From assembly GCA_046729975.1 (NCBI GenBank), contig JBKPHS010000007.1:1-6547 (forward strand): a stretch of 6,547 nucleotides of DNA, given 5' to 3'. This DNA comes from JBKPHS01 sp046729975 (GTDB lineage: Bacteria > Actinomycetota > Thermoleophilia > Solirubrobacterales > Thermoleophilaceae). Positions within the stretch are counted from its first letter, which is position 1. Each line of letters opens with the position of its first letter. Positions 6,016 through 6,547 of the stretch are shown piece by piece. Under the pieces are notes generated by a model, which did not search any database, was not told the DNA's origin, and was given only the letters and a program-made list of their open reading frames with translations. Position numbers and translations under genes: made by a program.

Positions 6016-6176
6016 GGACGACGCGGCCCCGCCCTCGCCGCCGAAGTTCCCCAGCGACCCGCGCGCGTCGAGCTTCGCGCGAATCCCGAAGGCCCGCTCG
6101 GCGTTCGGAAGCGGACGAGGTCTGGCGCCGCTAGTCCTGTGAACCGAAAATGCCGTGCAGGCGAGGACTCGATGCA

Positions 6177-6183
6177 GGGAGGT
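6177..6183 (+). promoter_or_regulatory. Shine-Dalgarno of the MDR oxidoreductase gene
   Basis: GGGAGGT lies five bases before the ATG at 6189 and is nearly complementary to the 16S rRNA tail, so the start is well fixed. The 173-bp divergent gap upstream of it (6016-6188) should hold promoters for both directions, but I could not identify convincing -10/-35 pairs. Confidence 0.8.
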
Positions 6184-6188
6184 GCCCG

Positions 6189-6547
6189 ATGAAGGCGATC
6201 GTGGTGACGGACGAGGCCGCGGGAACGGCCGGGATGAAGCTGGTGGAGCGGCCCGAGCCGCCGGCAGCGATAAATGACGTCATCGTTCAGATTCATGCGT
6301 CGGGATTCGTCCCGACTGAGATGGCGTGGCCCTCGACCTGGACCGATCGCGGCAACCGTGACCGAACACCGTCGATCCCTGGGCACGAGCTGGCCGGAGA
6401 GGTCAGCGCTCTCGGCTACGGCACGACGGGGCTGTCGGTGGGACAGCGGGTGTTCGGCCTCGCGGACTGGCATCGCGACGGCACCCTGGCGGAGTATGTG
6501 GCGATCGAGGCACGCAACCTCGCGCCGCTGCCGGGCGACGTCGACTT
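6189..6547 (+). CDS. Medium-chain alcohol dehydrogenase / quinone oxidoreductase-like protein (partial, 3' end outside window)
   Basis: The first 119 codons are visible and run into the window edge. They show the GroES-like catalytic domain of the medium-chain dehydrogenase/reductase superfamily: MKAIVVTD start, VIVQIHASGFVPTEM (~31-45), PSIPGHELAGEVSALG (~61-76), LSVGQRVFGL (~82-91) and GTLAEYVAI (~98-106). The GHE motif (65-67) resembles zinc alcohol dehydrogenases. However, the usual first zinc-ligand cysteine after the first strands is replaced (ASGFVPTE, as in quinone oxidoreductases), and the visible part has no cysteine. A zinc-free NADPH-type oxidoreductase is therefore at least as likely. 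The NAD(P)-binding Rossmann half is outside the window. A strong SD precedes the ATG. It is divergent from the aldehyde dehydrogenase, which suggests related substrates or shared regulation, though the sequence does not prove this. Confidence 0.9.
   Translation, partial: MKAIVVTDEAAGTAGMKLVERPEPPAAINDVIVQIHASGFVPTEMAWPSTWTDRGNRDRTPSIPGHELAGEVSALGYGTTGLSVGQRVFGLADWHRDGTLAEYVAIEARNLAPLPGDVD

Noticed and set aside
6016..6142. Upstream extension of the aldehyde dehydrogenase frame (reads ...AFGIRAKLDARGSL...)
   Set aside because: The frame stays open but has no ATG, GTG or TTG start there. The faint likeness to other enzyme C-termini is too weak to call a gene remnant.
5512..6192. A 226-codon plus-strand open frame reaching the MDR gene
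   Set aside because: It is antisense to the aldehyde dehydrogenase N-terminus and has no family resemblance; the real + gene starts at 6189 with a good SD.

Overview
The window looks like ordinary chromosome from a high-GC actinobacterium. Base composition is near 70 % G+C by eye, with strong GC3 bias in every real gene. My best guess is class Thermoleophilia (Solirubrobacter/Conexibacter type). The main reason is the C-terminal domain of the first gene, a secreted-protein repeat that I associate with that group. This placement is inference, since no rRNA or marker gene is present.

Left part (1-1408): the window opens inside a secreted or surface protein on the + strand. It converges on a small bacterial SUI1/eIF1-like translation factor (yciH type, - strand). 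That gene is divergent from a RibD-C/dihydrofolate-reductase-like enzyme (+ strand) with a textbook Shine-Dalgarno (SD) sequence.

Middle part (1409-3244): this region shows genome decay. A GGGGTCAGGCAC-type hairpin is followed by the last ~108 codons of a MalG-type sugar ABC permease with no front half. Its 3' end overlaps, tail to tail by 11 bp, an AAA+ ATPase gene on the - strand. The ATPase gene carries an exact 13-bp tandem duplication just before the Walker A motif. The duplication shifts the frame; removing it gives an uninterrupted 398-residue protein from a GTG start. Upstream of that start lies a ~100-bp AT-richer patch with four TTCTAA/TTAGAA half-sites arranged as two inverted pairs.

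Right part (3245-6547): three - strand genes follow one another in the order aldehyde dehydrogenase (AldA-like), AraC-type regulator and single-domain YdcZ/DUF606 transporter. Gaps are about 80 and 63 bp, so they may be one transcription unit that oxidises an aldehyde and moves a related small molecule. A palindrome lies over the dehydrogenase start region. Divergent from it, a medium-chain alcohol dehydrogenase/quinone oxidoreductase begins on the + strand and runs off the window.

I see no tRNA, rRNA, CRISPR array, complete insertion sequence or replication origin, and no convincing new multi-gene system. The most informative observations are the 13-bp duplication in the ATPase, its unusual upstream region, and the permease remnant with its hairpin.
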